Positions 18,310 through 26,003 of a DNA stretch of 64,000 nt are shown here, one piece after another (the first letter of the stretch is position 1; each line of letters starts with the position of its first letter). Origin of the DNA: Streptomyces sp. BHT-5-2 (lineage in GTDB: Bacteria > Actinomycetota > Actinomycetes > Streptomycetales > Streptomycetaceae); contig NZ_CP081496.1 of assembly GCF_019774615.1 (NCBI RefSeq), positions 3,472,001 through 3,536,000 of the forward strand. The letters are read 5' to 3'. The notes beneath the pieces were generated by a model. The model saw only the letters and a list, made by a program, of their open reading frames with translations, made no database searches and was not told the origin of the DNA. The position numbers were made by a program, and so were the translations under genes.

Positions 18310-19329
18310 CTACCCGGCCGGCTGGGTGCGGGACTTGGTGCGGCGGGGTGCGCCGGTCCGGGGCGTGGACGGGACCGGGCCGATTGCCTTGACCATGCGC
18401 AGAACAGGAGCGGTCTCCAGGCTGCGGATCGCTGCCACGGCCCCCACCTTGTCGATGAGGTAGCGGTGCAGCGCTGCCGGGTCGGGGCACAGTGCCTGGG
18501 CGACCAGGTTGCTGGGGCCCGTGACGGCGGCCACGTAGGCGAGTTCGTGGTGTCCGGCCAAGGTCCGGGCGACGTGGTCAAGGTGGGCGGGGGCGACGGC
18601 CATCCACAGCATTGCCTGTGTGGTGACGCCCAGCAGGGTGTTGTCGAGCTCGAGGTCGAAGAAGAGTGCGCCGACGGCTCGCAGATCGGCCAGCCGGCGC
18701 GCGATGGTGGCGGCCGACCAGCCGGTGGCCGCGGCGAGGTCGGTGAGGCTGGCACGGCCGTCGCGCTGGAGGGCGGCGAGCAGGTCGTCGTCGGCCGGGG
18801 TGAGTGCCTGCTGCGCGGGACGGGCGGGCACGATGGCGGGCTGGAGGCGGCGGCGCTGCTCGGCGTCGAGGCTCTGTTCGCGTCCGGGCCAGGCGGTGGG
18901 TCCACCGAGGTAGGTGTGCAGGACGCAGTGTGCGGAGACGGCGGTGATGGCGGCCGTGCGCGGGATGTCGTGCAACAGCAGCGCGTGCCCAGCCTGGCCG
19001 ACGGCGGTAGGCGTGTGCACGAGCGCGACGATCTCGGTGCCGCCCGAGGCCAGCATGACCCAGGAGGTGTCGGCGCGGCGGGCGAGCGCGGCCGCGAGGT
19101 CCTGGGCGGCGTGCGGGCCGGCGGTGAGCCGCAGCAGCCACTGCGTACGCCCGGCCCGGTGGGGGTCGGCCAGACCCACCACCCGCAGCGACGCCTCGGC
19201 GCGCAGCCGGCGGTAGCGGCGGGAGACGGTCTGTGTCGAGACGCCGAGGACGTCCGCGATCGTGCTGAACGGCGCCCGGCCGTCGATGTGCAGGGCGTGG
19301 ATGAGACCGCGATCAATGTCGTCCAGCAT
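18310..19329 (-). CDS. Lrp/AsnC-family transcriptional regulator, two-HTH type
   Basis: The 339-residue regulator has two AsnC-type winged HTH units: LDDIDRGLIHALHIDGRAPF...VLGVSTQTVSRRYRRL at the N-terminus and LTPADDDLLAALQRDGRASL...ATGWSAATIARRLADL in the middle (~residues 170-220). Each is followed by an RAM-like effector segment. This duplicated layout is common in Streptomyces. It is transcribed away from the MFS gene at 19425 and probably controls it in response to an amino acid or drug-like ligand. ATG 19329 was chosen because it gives LDDIDRGLI next to the start; upstream GTG/ATG codons are possible. A dyad overlaps this start codon. Confidence 0.88.
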   Translation of the reverse strand: MLDDIDRGLIHALHIDGRAPFSTIADVLGVSTQTVSRRYRRLRAEASLRVVGLADPHRAGRTQWLLRLTAGPHAAQDLAAALARRADTSWVMLASGGTEIVALVHTPTAVGQAGHALLLHDIPRTAAITAVSAHCVLHTYLGGPTAWPGREQSLDAEQRRRLQPAIVPARPAQQALTPADDDLLAALQRDGRASLTDLAAATGWSAATIARRLADLRAVGALFFDLELDNTLLGVTTQAMLWMAVAPAHLDHVARTLAGHHELAYVAAVTGPSNLVAQALCPDPAALHRYLIDKVGAVAAIRSLETAPVLRMVKAIGPVPSTPRTGAPRRTKSRTQPAG

Positions 19330-19347
19330 GTGAGAATCATGCACACA
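19329..19347. promoter_or_regulatory. Imperfect palindrome in Lrp/MFS divergent promoter
   Basis: TGTGAGAATCATGCACACA is an imperfect inverted repeat overlapping the Lrp start codon. Lrp/AsnC regulators usually bind such dyads in their own divergent promoter, so it is a candidate operator for both genes. Confidence 0.45.
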
Positions 19348-19424
19348 AGACAGAGATGTGGAAAGTCTCATCGCTCTATCGGCAGAAGTGGAAGCTGGAT
19401 CGCGCCTCGGCGCACCGTCGAGGC

Positions 19425-20912
19425 ATGCCTGACGAATCCACCACACGCCATCCGCACCGCTGGGCCGCGCTGGCGGTGCTCCTGCTCGCCGAGGCGATGA
19501 ACCTCCTCGACGCCACCATCACGACCGTCGCCGCGCCGGTGATCCGTGCCGACCTCGGCGGCTCGAACGCGGCCATCCAGTGGTTCAGCGCCGCCTACAC
19601 ACTGCCCTTCGCCGTCTTCCTGATCACCGGCGGGCGCCTGGGCGACATCGCCGGCCGCCGGCGGATCTTCCGCGCTGGCATGGCCGCCTTCACCCTCGCC
19701 TCGCTGGTATGCGCGCTGGCCCCGTCCACCGCGGCATTGATCGCGGTACGGGCCGTGCAAGGAGCCGCCGCGGCGCTGATCATCCCCCAGACCATCGGCA
19801 TGATCCGTGCACTGTTCGACGGCCGTGAGCTGGCCCGAGCCATGGGCTGCATCGGCCCCGTCATGGGTCTGGCCGCCGTCACCGGTCCCGCGCTCGGTGG
19901 CGTGCTCACCCACGCCGATCTCTTCGGCTCCACGTGGCGCGCGGTGTTCCTCGTCAACGTGCCCCTCGGCGCCGCGGTCCTGCTGGCCAGCCGCCTGCTG
20001 CGTGAGGACCGCGCCGCCAGGCGGCCTCGTCTGGACCTCACCGGTACGGTGCTGGCGGTGCTGGGCACCGGTCTCGTCATCTACCCCCTGATCCAGGGAG
20101 GCGCGGTGGGGTGGCCGGGCTGGTGCTGGGCGCTGCTGATCGTCGGCGGCGCACTGCTGGCCGGCTTTCCCGTCCACCAGCGGTGGCGCGGGCGATGCGG
20201 CCGCAGCCCGCTGGTCGAGCCGAGCCTGTTCCGCGAGCGCGGCTTCCCCGCCGCCCTGATCGCATCCGTGCTCTTCTTCGCCGCGGTCAACGGATTGATG
20301 CTGGTGATCGTGGTGCAGCTGCAAGTGGGGCTGCACAGCGACGTGCTGACGGCGGGCTACACCCTGCTGCCATGGTCGGTCGCCATGGCACTGTCGTCCT
20401 GGGCCGCCGGCGCCTGGCTCGTACCGCGATACGGGGCCCGCGTCATGGCGGTCGGCCTGCTGGCCCTGCTCGTCGGCACCGTGGCCGCGGCGGTGGTGTA
20501 CGGCACCGGCCGGCCCGGCTCCTACCCGTGGCCGCTGCTCCCGGCGCTGGCGGTGGCCGGACTCGGCCAGGGCCTGTACGCCGTGCCGTTCTTCACCACT
20601 GCACTGCGCCACGTCCGCCCGCACGAGACCGGCTCAGCAGCCGGCCTGCTCAACGCCGTCCAGCAACTCGGCGGCACCCTCGGCGTCGCCCTGCTCGGCA
20701 GTGTCTTCTTCCGCATCACCACGTCCGGCGCTCTCGCGCAGGGGACCGCCACGCTGACAGGCGCCCGGAACGCCTTTTGCGTCGCGGCCGTGCTGATCCT
20801 CGCCACGGCTGCCGCCACCGCCTTCATGCGCCCACGACAGCAACGGAGTTCCGGCCCCACCGGTCTTACCCCAAGACACGACCCGGTGGCGCAGCACAGC
20901 GCTCACGGGTGA
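19425..20912 (+). CDS. MFS drug transporter, DHA2 (14-helix) type
   Basis: The 495-residue membrane protein has the DHA2 signatures: motif D1-like NLLDATITTVAAPVIRADLG in helix 1, motif A GGRLGDIAGRRRIF after helix 2 and motif C-like GLAAVTGPALGGVL in helix 5. About 14 hydrophobic segments can be counted. It should export cationic or hydrophobic compounds by proton antiport. It is divergent from the Lrp regulator. An upstream ATG at 19356 is in frame, but the chosen start places helix 1 normally. Confidence 0.9.
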   Translation: MPDESTTRHPHRWAALAVLLLAEAMNLLDATITTVAAPVIRADLGGSNAAIQWFSAAYTLPFAVFLITGGRLGDIAGRRRIFRAGMAAFTLASLVCALAPSTAALIAVRAVQGAAAALIIPQTIGMIRALFDGRELARAMGCIGPVMGLAAVTGPALGGVLTHADLFGSTWRAVFLVNVPLGAAVLLASRLLREDRAARRPRLDLTGTVLAVLGTGLVIYPLIQGGAVGWPGWCWALLIVGGALLAGFPVHQRWRGRCGRSPLVEPSLFRERGFPAALIASVLFFAAVNGLMLVIVVQLQVGLHSDVLTAGYTLLPWSVAMALSSWAAGAWLVPRYGARVMAVGLLALLVGTVAAAVVYGTGRPGSYPWPLLPALAVAGLGQGLYAVPFFTTALRHVRPHETGSAAGLLNAVQQLGGTLGVALLGSVFFRITTSGALAQGTATLTGARNAFCVAAVLILATAAATAFMRPRQQRSSGPTGLTPRHDPVAQHSAHG

Positions 20913-20988
20913 GCAGGCGCGCGGAGCTCGGCGCATCCGAGCCCGGCCGTACGGCACCGCGCCGGGCCCCTCCTTTCGGGCCTCCACC

Positions 20989-21159
20989 GACCCCCGACTG
21001 CTGCGCGAAGCGGAGCAGCAGCTGTCCGCCGTAACGGCCACCCTCCGGGTCGAGGTGAAAGCGGTGCACGACACCCCTGTGCCCGGCCCCGCCGGAAACA
21101 TCCCCGTGCGGATCTACCGGCCGACCTCTGTGGAGCCCCTCCCAACGGTGAGGGAGTAG
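20989..21159 (+). pseudogene. Alpha/beta-hydrolase (lipase/esterase) N-terminal remnant
   Basis: The 57-codon frame reads LLREAEQQLSAVTATLRVEV then TPVPGPAGNIPVRIYRPT, the typical start of HSL-type alpha/beta hydrolases just before the HGGG oxyanion motif. It stops (TAG, 21157) where the HGGG segment should begin. No remainder of the enzyme follows. Confidence 0.7.
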
Positions 21160-21223
21160 AGAGAACCAGATCCTTGTCCGATGGTCGAGCCTGCCAACCA
21201 CTCTGGCGCTGTCGGGCATGCGA

Positions 21224-21257
21224 ACGGCCACCCTCCGTGACGGTGGAGGGTGGCCGT
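21224..21257 (-). terminator. Terminator downstream of DUF397 gene
   Basis: A perfect 13-bp stem (arms 21224-21236 and 21245-21257, ACGGCCACCCTCC with its complement) and an 8-nt loop lie 20 bp past the DUF397 stop codon. Confidence 0.8.
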
Positions 21258-21276
21258 CGGGCTACGGTGTGTCGTC

Positions 21277-21483
21277 TCAGCCGGGGAACTCCCCTTGCTT
21301 GATGGCTGATACGAACGAGGTCCAGTCGTCGGCCAGGAAGACCAGCGCCGGGCCGTGCGGGTCCTTGCTGTCTCGCACGGGGACCAGGCCAGAGAAGCCG
21401 TCGGCGACTTCAATGCAGTTAGAGTTGGAATTGCTGTAGCTGGACTTTCGCCAGGTTGCGTGATTCAGATCAGCCCTGTTCAT
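21277..21483 (-). CDS. DUF397 domain protein
   Basis: The 68-residue protein is a full DUF397 domain: ATWRKSSYSNSN...CIEVADG, VPVRDSKDPHGPALVF and a closing WTSFVSAIKQGEF. In Streptomyces such proteins are encoded next to XRE/DUF5753 regulators (the BldB/WhiJ-like systems) and act with them in developmental or antibiotic control. Its start overlaps the end of the regulator gene by 14 bp, confirming the pair. The Asn/Ser-rich segment YSNSNSN is slightly longer than usual. Confidence 0.92.
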   Translation of the reverse strand: MNRADLNHATWRKSSYSNSNSNCIEVADGFSGLVPVRDSKDPHGPALVFLADDWTSFVSAIKQGEFPG

Positions 21484-22366
21484 ACTTTCCTGCCGTTTCG
21501 AGAATCAGGCGCCTTGATGCTTCCTCGGGCAGCGCCTTACTTGAAATGTCCTTGAACGCCGCGTCGTAGCGTTCAACCTCATTTGGTTTATCCAAATAGA
21601 GGTCTCCTGTGTAACCGTCCGCGTAGACAGTCGATGGTTCTGTTTGTTTCCCATTTCCGCTCAGCGGGAAGCGCAAGATAGTGAACTGCCCGGACATGAG
21701 CCCCTGATGTAGACCAGCATTGAACGGGAGCACTCTTATCGTCACGTTCGGAAGTTCACTGACCCGCACCAGATGGTGCAACTGACCTGCGAAGACGCCG
21801 TGTCCGCCGATAGGGCAGCGCAGAACAGCCTCGTTTAGCACCACCGTGACCTTAGGCGGGTTAATCACCCTGTTCAGCACCACCCCACGTTTGACGCGGA
21901 ATTGGATTCGGCGCTCAATCTCCGCCGGGTCTTCGCCCGCATGGCCTACTTCAATGACCACGCGGGCGTACCCTTCGGTCTGAAGCAAGCCCGGGACCAA
22001 CCCGACTTCATATACGTCAAGTTGCGCCGCTGCTTCTTCCAACCCGACGTAGAGGTCGAAGCCTTCGGGAATCACGTCTCCGAAAGCGTGCCACCAGCCT
22101 CGAGCTTTCGTTTCTTTCGCCAGAGCCATGAGCGCTTCAGTCAGGTCTGCTGATGCTCCGTATACGCGGCACATGAGTTCAACTTCATGACTACGACTGG
22201 AAGTCTTCCCCGACTCGATACGCCACAGCGTCGCCGTTGATCGCTCCAGCTCATGAGCTGCCGCTTTCGCGGTGAGACCCGCACGTTCACGCAGTTCGGT
22301 CAGGTATCTGCCGAGTTGCCTACGCGGCACGGTCGAACCGGTGGGCCCCGCTGACTCTTCCGACAT
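21470..22366 (-). CDS. XRE-family regulator with DUF5753 (WhiJ-like)
   Basis: The 298-residue protein has an N-terminal HTH_XRE domain (LGRYLTELRERAGLTAKAAA...STATLWRIESGK, residues ~18-60) followed by DUF5753 (VPGLLQTEGYARVV, then VVLNEAVLRCPIGG, HLVRVSELPNVTIRVLPF and a C-terminal VYADGYTGDLYLDKPNEV). Start 22366 is set by GGAGGT immediately upstream. It is paired with DUF397 downstream and divergent from a run of very small genes, the standard layout of these loci. It regulates promoters through interaction with the DUF397 partner; targets are unknown. Confidence 0.93.
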   Translation of the reverse strand: MSEESAGPTGSTVPRRQLGRYLTELRERAGLTAKAAAHELERSTATLWRIESGKTSSRSHEVELMCRVYGASADLTEALMALAKETKARGWWHAFGDVIPEGFDLYVGLEEAAAQLDVYEVGLVPGLLQTEGYARVVIEVGHAGEDPAEIERRIQFRVKRGVVLNRVINPPKVTVVLNEAVLRCPIGGHGVFAGQLHHLVRVSELPNVTIRVLPFNAGLHQGLMSGQFTILRFPLSGNGKQTEPSTVYADGYTGDLYLDKPNEVERYDAAFKDISSKALPEEASRRLILETAGKYEQG

Positions 22367-22573
22367 ACCTCCCCCCTTCCCCTCGGACGCCAATCTGAAA
22401 TGCCGTCGCGCTCGAAATGAAATCAGCACAGTGAGCGACTTGCAACGTCCGTCAACTCAACCGAGCGACTTCGATGGAAGTCTTGCAAATTACTCCACTC
22501 TCCAGCACTCTGCGGGATGAGGCCCCATCAACTTGCCAACGAAACACGGGTTATGAGGCGGGGCACGAGAAGA

Positions 22574-22604
22574 CCCCCGCGACCGATGCGCGTCGGTCCG
22601 GGGG
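22574..22604 (+). promoter_or_regulatory. Hairpin in leader of small-gene cluster
   Basis: CCCCC pairs with GGGGG and GACCGA with TCGGTC around a 6-nt loop, with a small bulge. It lies between the regulator and the plus-strand small genes; it may be a terminator for upstream antisense transcription or an attenuator. The rest of 22367-22729 shows no gene. Confidence 0.4.
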
Positions 22605-22729
22605 CGTGGCCATCAACCCTGGGAGGTTGACGACAGTGCTTCACACTATTCCGAACGATCTTCGAATCGCTGGTACGCCGGTTACTACCAGACCATGTCT
22701 GCCGCCATGCGGTCGGTGCGCTGCCCGTC

Positions 22730-22927
22730 GTGCAGCACACGGACGCTCCGACTCTCGCACTCCCCCGAGTTCCCGTCGAGCGGGGGGAGTTGCTGCTACG
22801 TGGTGTGGACTCGGCCCTGGTACGTCCGTACGTCCTCACGCCCGAGGAGCGCGAGCAGCGGCAGTCGCCACCTGGTGTGTCCCGGGCATTGTGGCTCGCT
22901 GTGCACTCATCCATGGTGTGGCGGTGA
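22730..22927 (+). CDS. Small hypothetical protein of XRE/DUF397-type locus
   Basis: The 65-residue frame from GTG 22730 includes VRPYVLTPEEREQRQ and a closing ALWLAVHSSMVW. I recall this pattern (R-P-Y-x-L-x-x-E-x-R-E, then W-x-A-x-H-x-x-D/S) in small unnamed Streptomyces proteins near such regulators. It lacks a clear Shine-Dalgarno sequence, and the start could be further upstream. It lies four bases before the next start codon. Function unknown. Confidence 0.5.
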   Translation: MQHTDAPTLALPRVPVERGELLLRGVDSALVRPYVLTPEEREQRQSPPGVSRALWLAVHSSMVWR

Positions 22928-22931
22928 GCTG

Positions 22932-23123
22932 ATGGATCGTCAGAGTGGGCCGGTGCACCTTCAGGACCCGTTTCCGGAGCCGCAGCCTGTTGAAGGGTGC
23001 GACGTCTGCGAGGCACTGGTGTGGCAGCGAGCTGAGCACCGGAAGCACGGTCGGCATGCCCGTGCGGCTCTGTGTTCGCTGGAGTTGGGGGACCACTCCC
23101 ACAAGCCGGAGGCGGTGCGCTGA
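22932..23123 (+). CDS. Small Cys/His-containing hypothetical protein
   Basis: The 63-residue protein has the core EGCDVCEALVWQRAEHRKHG and later ALCSLELGDH. The CxxC...H...C spacing could form a small zinc knuckle. It ends by overlapping the next start (TGATG at 23121-23125). These proteins recur beside XRE/DUF397 loci in Streptomyces, but no function is known to me. Confidence 0.6.
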   Translation: MDRQSGPVHLQDPFPEPQPVEGCDVCEALVWQRAEHRKHGRHARAALCSLELGDHSHKPEAVR

Positions 23124-23335
23124 TGGCATCTGAGGAGCGCACGACCAGCCAGGCAGCAGACAAACTCCGGGACCTTGAGCACCGTCTGACAGAGGCGCTG
23201 AAGGCTCGTGTCCCGTGGGTGAATGAGCTGACCGAGGAAGAGCTGGAAGAGACGCTGTGTGCTCTGGGCGCATGCCTCAACGCCATGCTGGACGCGGGCA
23301 TTGAGGCTTCGGAGCGTCCGGAGGGCACGCTGTGA
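23123..23335 (+). CDS. Small acidic helical hypothetical protein
   Basis: The 70-residue protein is rich in Glu and Leu, with two amphipathic helices (AADKLRDLEHRLTEALKARV and LTEEELEETLCALGACLNAM) suggesting a coiled-coil or helical hairpin. It is coupled to the previous gene (TGATG) and to the next (GTGA at 23332). No named family. Confidence 0.6.
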   Translation: MASEERTTSQAADKLRDLEHRLTEALKARVPWVNELTEEELEETLCALGACLNAMLDAGIEASERPEGTL

Positions 23336-23742
23336 GCGAGCGCGAGCGGTTGCATGACTGGGCGTTCCAGCTCGATCCGGAGTGGTGCCTGTGGCACGTG
23401 GGGAAGTGCGTTGTCTGTGGGGAATTCAGCGTCGACAGCCCCTCCGAGGATGAAGCCAACGGCTCGGCGAGCTCCGCCACGGCTACCGCGGCGGCATGGA
23501 AGATCAGCTCGGCGCCCTCGGCCTCGCCCTCAACGCCGTCGTGTGGTGGAACAGGCTCTACACCGATGCGGCGGTCAAGAAGCTGGAAGCCGGGGGCGTG
23601 TGACCATCTCCCCCGAGATCCGCTCACGCCTGTCCCCGCTGGTCCACGAACACATCAATTTCCACGGCCGCTACCCCATCATCCGCTTCCACAGCGACGG
23701 ACCCCGCAGCCCCTGCGGGAGCCGGGCGAGTCCGAGGAGTAG
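23332..23742 (+). pseudogene. Small gene interrupted by Tn3 remnant (chimeric ORF)
   Basis: The first ~37 codons (SERERLHDWAFQLDPEW, WHVGKCVVCGEF) look like the fourth member of the small-gene operon, with a CxxC pair, and start at a GTGA overlap. From about 23455 the frame runs out of frame through a Tn3 transposase fragment and becomes Ser/Pro/Arg-rich noise. The original C-terminus was therefore replaced by insertion. Confidence 0.6.
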
Positions 23743-23745
23743 AAG
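23455..23745 (+). mobile_element. Tn3-family transposase C-terminal remnant, frameshifted
   Basis: One frame reads ELRHGYRGGMEDQLGALGLA then LNAVVWWNRLYTDAAVKKLE, ending TGA at ~23603. The frame shifted by one resumes SRLSPLVHEHINFHGRYPI. Together these are the conserved last ~90 residues of Tn3-family TnpA (normally LSPLGHEHINxLGRYSF). The element is dead. No terminal inverted repeat could be identified by eye. Confidence 0.8.
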
Positions 23746-24182
23746 GTCGAGATGCCGGAGCCTGCGCGTGTGCCAGGCGCTGGTCGTGAAGACCAGACTC
23801 ACGAGAGCGGACGGGGGAAGTGGGAACGGATGAACCGCCAGCTCAGACAGACCTCAGAGCAGAACCACCGTGCCGGGCGGTACCACGGTTGATGCGATGT
23901 GTGAATGCTTGCTTGTGTGGCCACATGACCAAACAAGCAGAGGGAGGCGTCTTCGGAAACAGGACGTTGACACCCCTTGAGGCTCATGGGGCCGCTCGTC
24001 CGCTCGGGGCAGACAGTCATCATCCCAACACGCCCTGAGCGTGGCACGGACTCAGATGCCGCCACTGCGCCTCGCAGACACGATCCACAGGTCTTGACAA
24101 TGGCTTGCATTCTCCCAGGTGGGGAGGGGGGGTGAAGCCCGCGTCGGTCATGATGGCATCTCTTTCCAGTAGCCGCGGCCGA
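23746..24182. other. Spacer without supported gene
   Basis: Open frames here are short and noise-like. The only notable structure is an imperfect dyad near 23908-23940 (TGCTTG ... CAAGCA around GTGTGGCCACA). Confidence 0.4.
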
Positions 24183-25325
24183 TCACCAGCGGACGAGAAC
24201 GAGTTCGACAGCGAATCCGGGGCCCATGGCTGCCACGAGCCCATGAGTGCCGGCCGGGGGCGGGCTTCCCATCGCGGTGTCCAGGACATCGAGGACTGAC
24301 ACGGACGAGAGATTGCCCCGGTCGGCCATGGAACGGCGGGTGAGCACGGTGGCATCCGGCGCGAGGCCCAGAGCCCGTTCCACCGCGGTGAGCACCTTCG
24401 GCCCGCCGCCGTGGATGATCCAGCTGCCGATCCGGTCGGTCGTCAGCGCATGCCGGGAGAGGAAGGAGTGCACCGCTTGGGGCAGGTGTTCCTCGGTGAG
24501 CGCGGGCACCTCCGGCGCCAGACGGATCCGGAAGCCGTGGGAGCCGATCGCCCAGCCGAGCACATCGTCGCTGTCAGGCACCAACCAGCTCGCGCCGTCC
24601 ACTAGTTGTGGCCCCTGACGCTCGCCTGCCCGGTGGCCGCCCGCCGCCACCACGACCGCCGCGCCGTCGCCGAACAGGCTGCCGGCGACGATGTTCGCCA
24701 TCGATCCGTCCTTCTGCTGGTAGGCCAGGGAGCAGAGCTCCACTGCCAGCAGGACGGCGATGTGGTCCGGGTGCGCGCTCAGGTAGTCGCGGAGCAGGGC
24801 GAGACCCGCGGCTCCCCCGGCGCAGCCGTTGCCGAACAGCGGGATGCGTCTGATGTCCGGACGCAACCCCGTCCGCTGGGCCAGTCGTGCTTCCAGCGAG
24901 GGTACGGCCAGCCCCGTCACGGTGGTGCTGATCACCGCGTCGACGTCCCCGGGACGTACCCCGGCCTCGCTCAGGGCTCCGGTCAGGGCCTGCTCGCCGA
25001 GATCCAGGGCGGTTTGCAGCCATATCTGGTTGGTCTGTGTGAAGTCGTCGAGTTCGGCCAGTTCGACGAGCTTGCCCAGGGGCAGGGACAGATGGCGCGT
25101 GGCCACGCCTGCGTTGGCCTCGATCTTCCGCAGCATCAGGACGCCGGTCGCGGAGTTCATGAGCGTGGTGCGCGCCAGTGTGGCCATGATCTCGTGCTGG
25201 GGGTAGCGGTACGGCGGGAACGCCGTCCTGATCGCCCTGATCCGCGGAGCGGGCGAGGGGCCTTCCGGCGGTCGTGCGTGGCGGTGTGTGGTCTGGGTGG
25301 TGGAGTCTTGCGTCGGTTCCCCCAT
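24183..25325 (-). CDS. Type III polyketide synthase
   Basis: This 380-residue chalcone/stilbene-synthase-type homodimeric ketosynthase extends an acyl starter with malonyl-CoA. The catalytic triad is visible: Cys in LFGNGCAGGAAGL (~166), His in WIIHGGGPKVL (~304) and Asn in RGNLSSVSVL (~336); GSHGFRIRLAPEVP and the closing GPGFAVELVL are also typical. The N-terminal ~30 residues are an extra Pro/Thr-rich lead. The neighbouring desaturase, ACP and ketosynthase genes suggest that the starter is an unsaturated fatty acyl group, giving an alkenyl pyrone or resorcinol. That product is inference. Confidence 0.93.
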   Translation of the reverse strand: MGEPTQDSTTQTTHRHARPPEGPSPAPRIRAIRTAFPPYRYPQHEIMATLARTTLMNSATGVLMLRKIEANAGVATRHLSLPLGKLVELAELDDFTQTNQIWLQTALDLGEQALTGALSEAGVRPGDVDAVISTTVTGLAVPSLEARLAQRTGLRPDIRRIPLFGNGCAGGAAGLALLRDYLSAHPDHIAVLLAVELCSLAYQQKDGSMANIVAGSLFGDGAAVVVAAGGHRAGERQGPQLVDGASWLVPDSDDVLGWAIGSHGFRIRLAPEVPALTEEHLPQAVHSFLSRHALTTDRIGSWIIHGGGPKVLTAVERALGLAPDATVLTRRSMADRGNLSSVSVLDVLDTAMGSPPPAGTHGLVAAMGPGFAVELVLVRW

Positions 25326-25331
25326 CGATTA

Positions 25332-25986
25332 CCCTTCGCTCTTTGCCGGGTGTGCGGTCAGCTTCTGTCATGACGGCGGGCACCAGCACTCCGCGTACGA
25401 GTACGGCGTCCACGGCCCCGCCCAGCGCCACGCCGATGCCGATGCCGATGCCGTCGACGATCGTGGTGCGGTTGTCTCTGCAGCGCACGTACTCCTCGCT
25501 CGCTCCGAGGCTGACGGCCGCCACCGTCGGCGCCTTCAGCGGCGCGATCACGCTGTGGGTGAAGGCGTCGAGCAGGAGCGCGAGTCCCACACCCAGCGCG
25601 GTGAGGCACCACGGCAGGGCGCCCGCAACGGTGTCAGCGGTGTCAGTGACTTCGGCGGCTCGGCCACCCACGACCACGGTGCCGGGTGCGGGCGTGTTCC
25701 GCACGGCCCGCACCACGTCGTGGGAGGCCCGGGTGCCGGGAGCGAGCGGAGAGACGGCCAGCAGCACGGCCGCCTGCTGTGCGGGCAGGGTTCGTACGAC
25801 GCGTACGGGCGTGACGTCCGCCAGGTCCTCCAGTCGGCCGGCGTGGGCGTCAGCTCCGGCGGCGGCCTGTGGACCGGTGACCACCACGGTGAGGAGCCGG
25901 GCGGGCGGGGCGGCGAACGCGGCGCGCCCGCTCTCGGCCGCGGCAGCTGCCGGAGCGGTGGGGGGCAGCTGCCTCAACGCTCGCAC
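25332..25986 (-). pseudogene. MMPL/RND transporter remnant with internal deletion
   Basis: The frame from GTG 25986 reads like the middle and end of an MMPL-family transporter: VVVGGRAAEVTDT, the helix LPWCLTALGVGLALLLDAFT, VIAPLKAPTVAAVSLGA, then GIGIGVALGGAVDAVLVRGV and LVPAVM. Between SLGA and the last helix several expected transmembrane segments are missing, as are the entire N-terminal half and the second RND repeat. It lies within the type III PKS operon, 17 bp after the ketosynthase stop. Its open frame runs on through the PKS gene out of frame, so it is not a functional transporter. Confidence 0.7.
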
Positions 25987-26003
25987 TCGTATCCTGTCCC
26001 GTC

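Noticed and set aside
24574..25986. A 470-codon open frame on the minus strand joining the MMPL fragment to the type III PKS region
   Set aside because: After about 25332 it is the PKS gene read out of frame and becomes Arg/Pro-rich; only the first part has homology.
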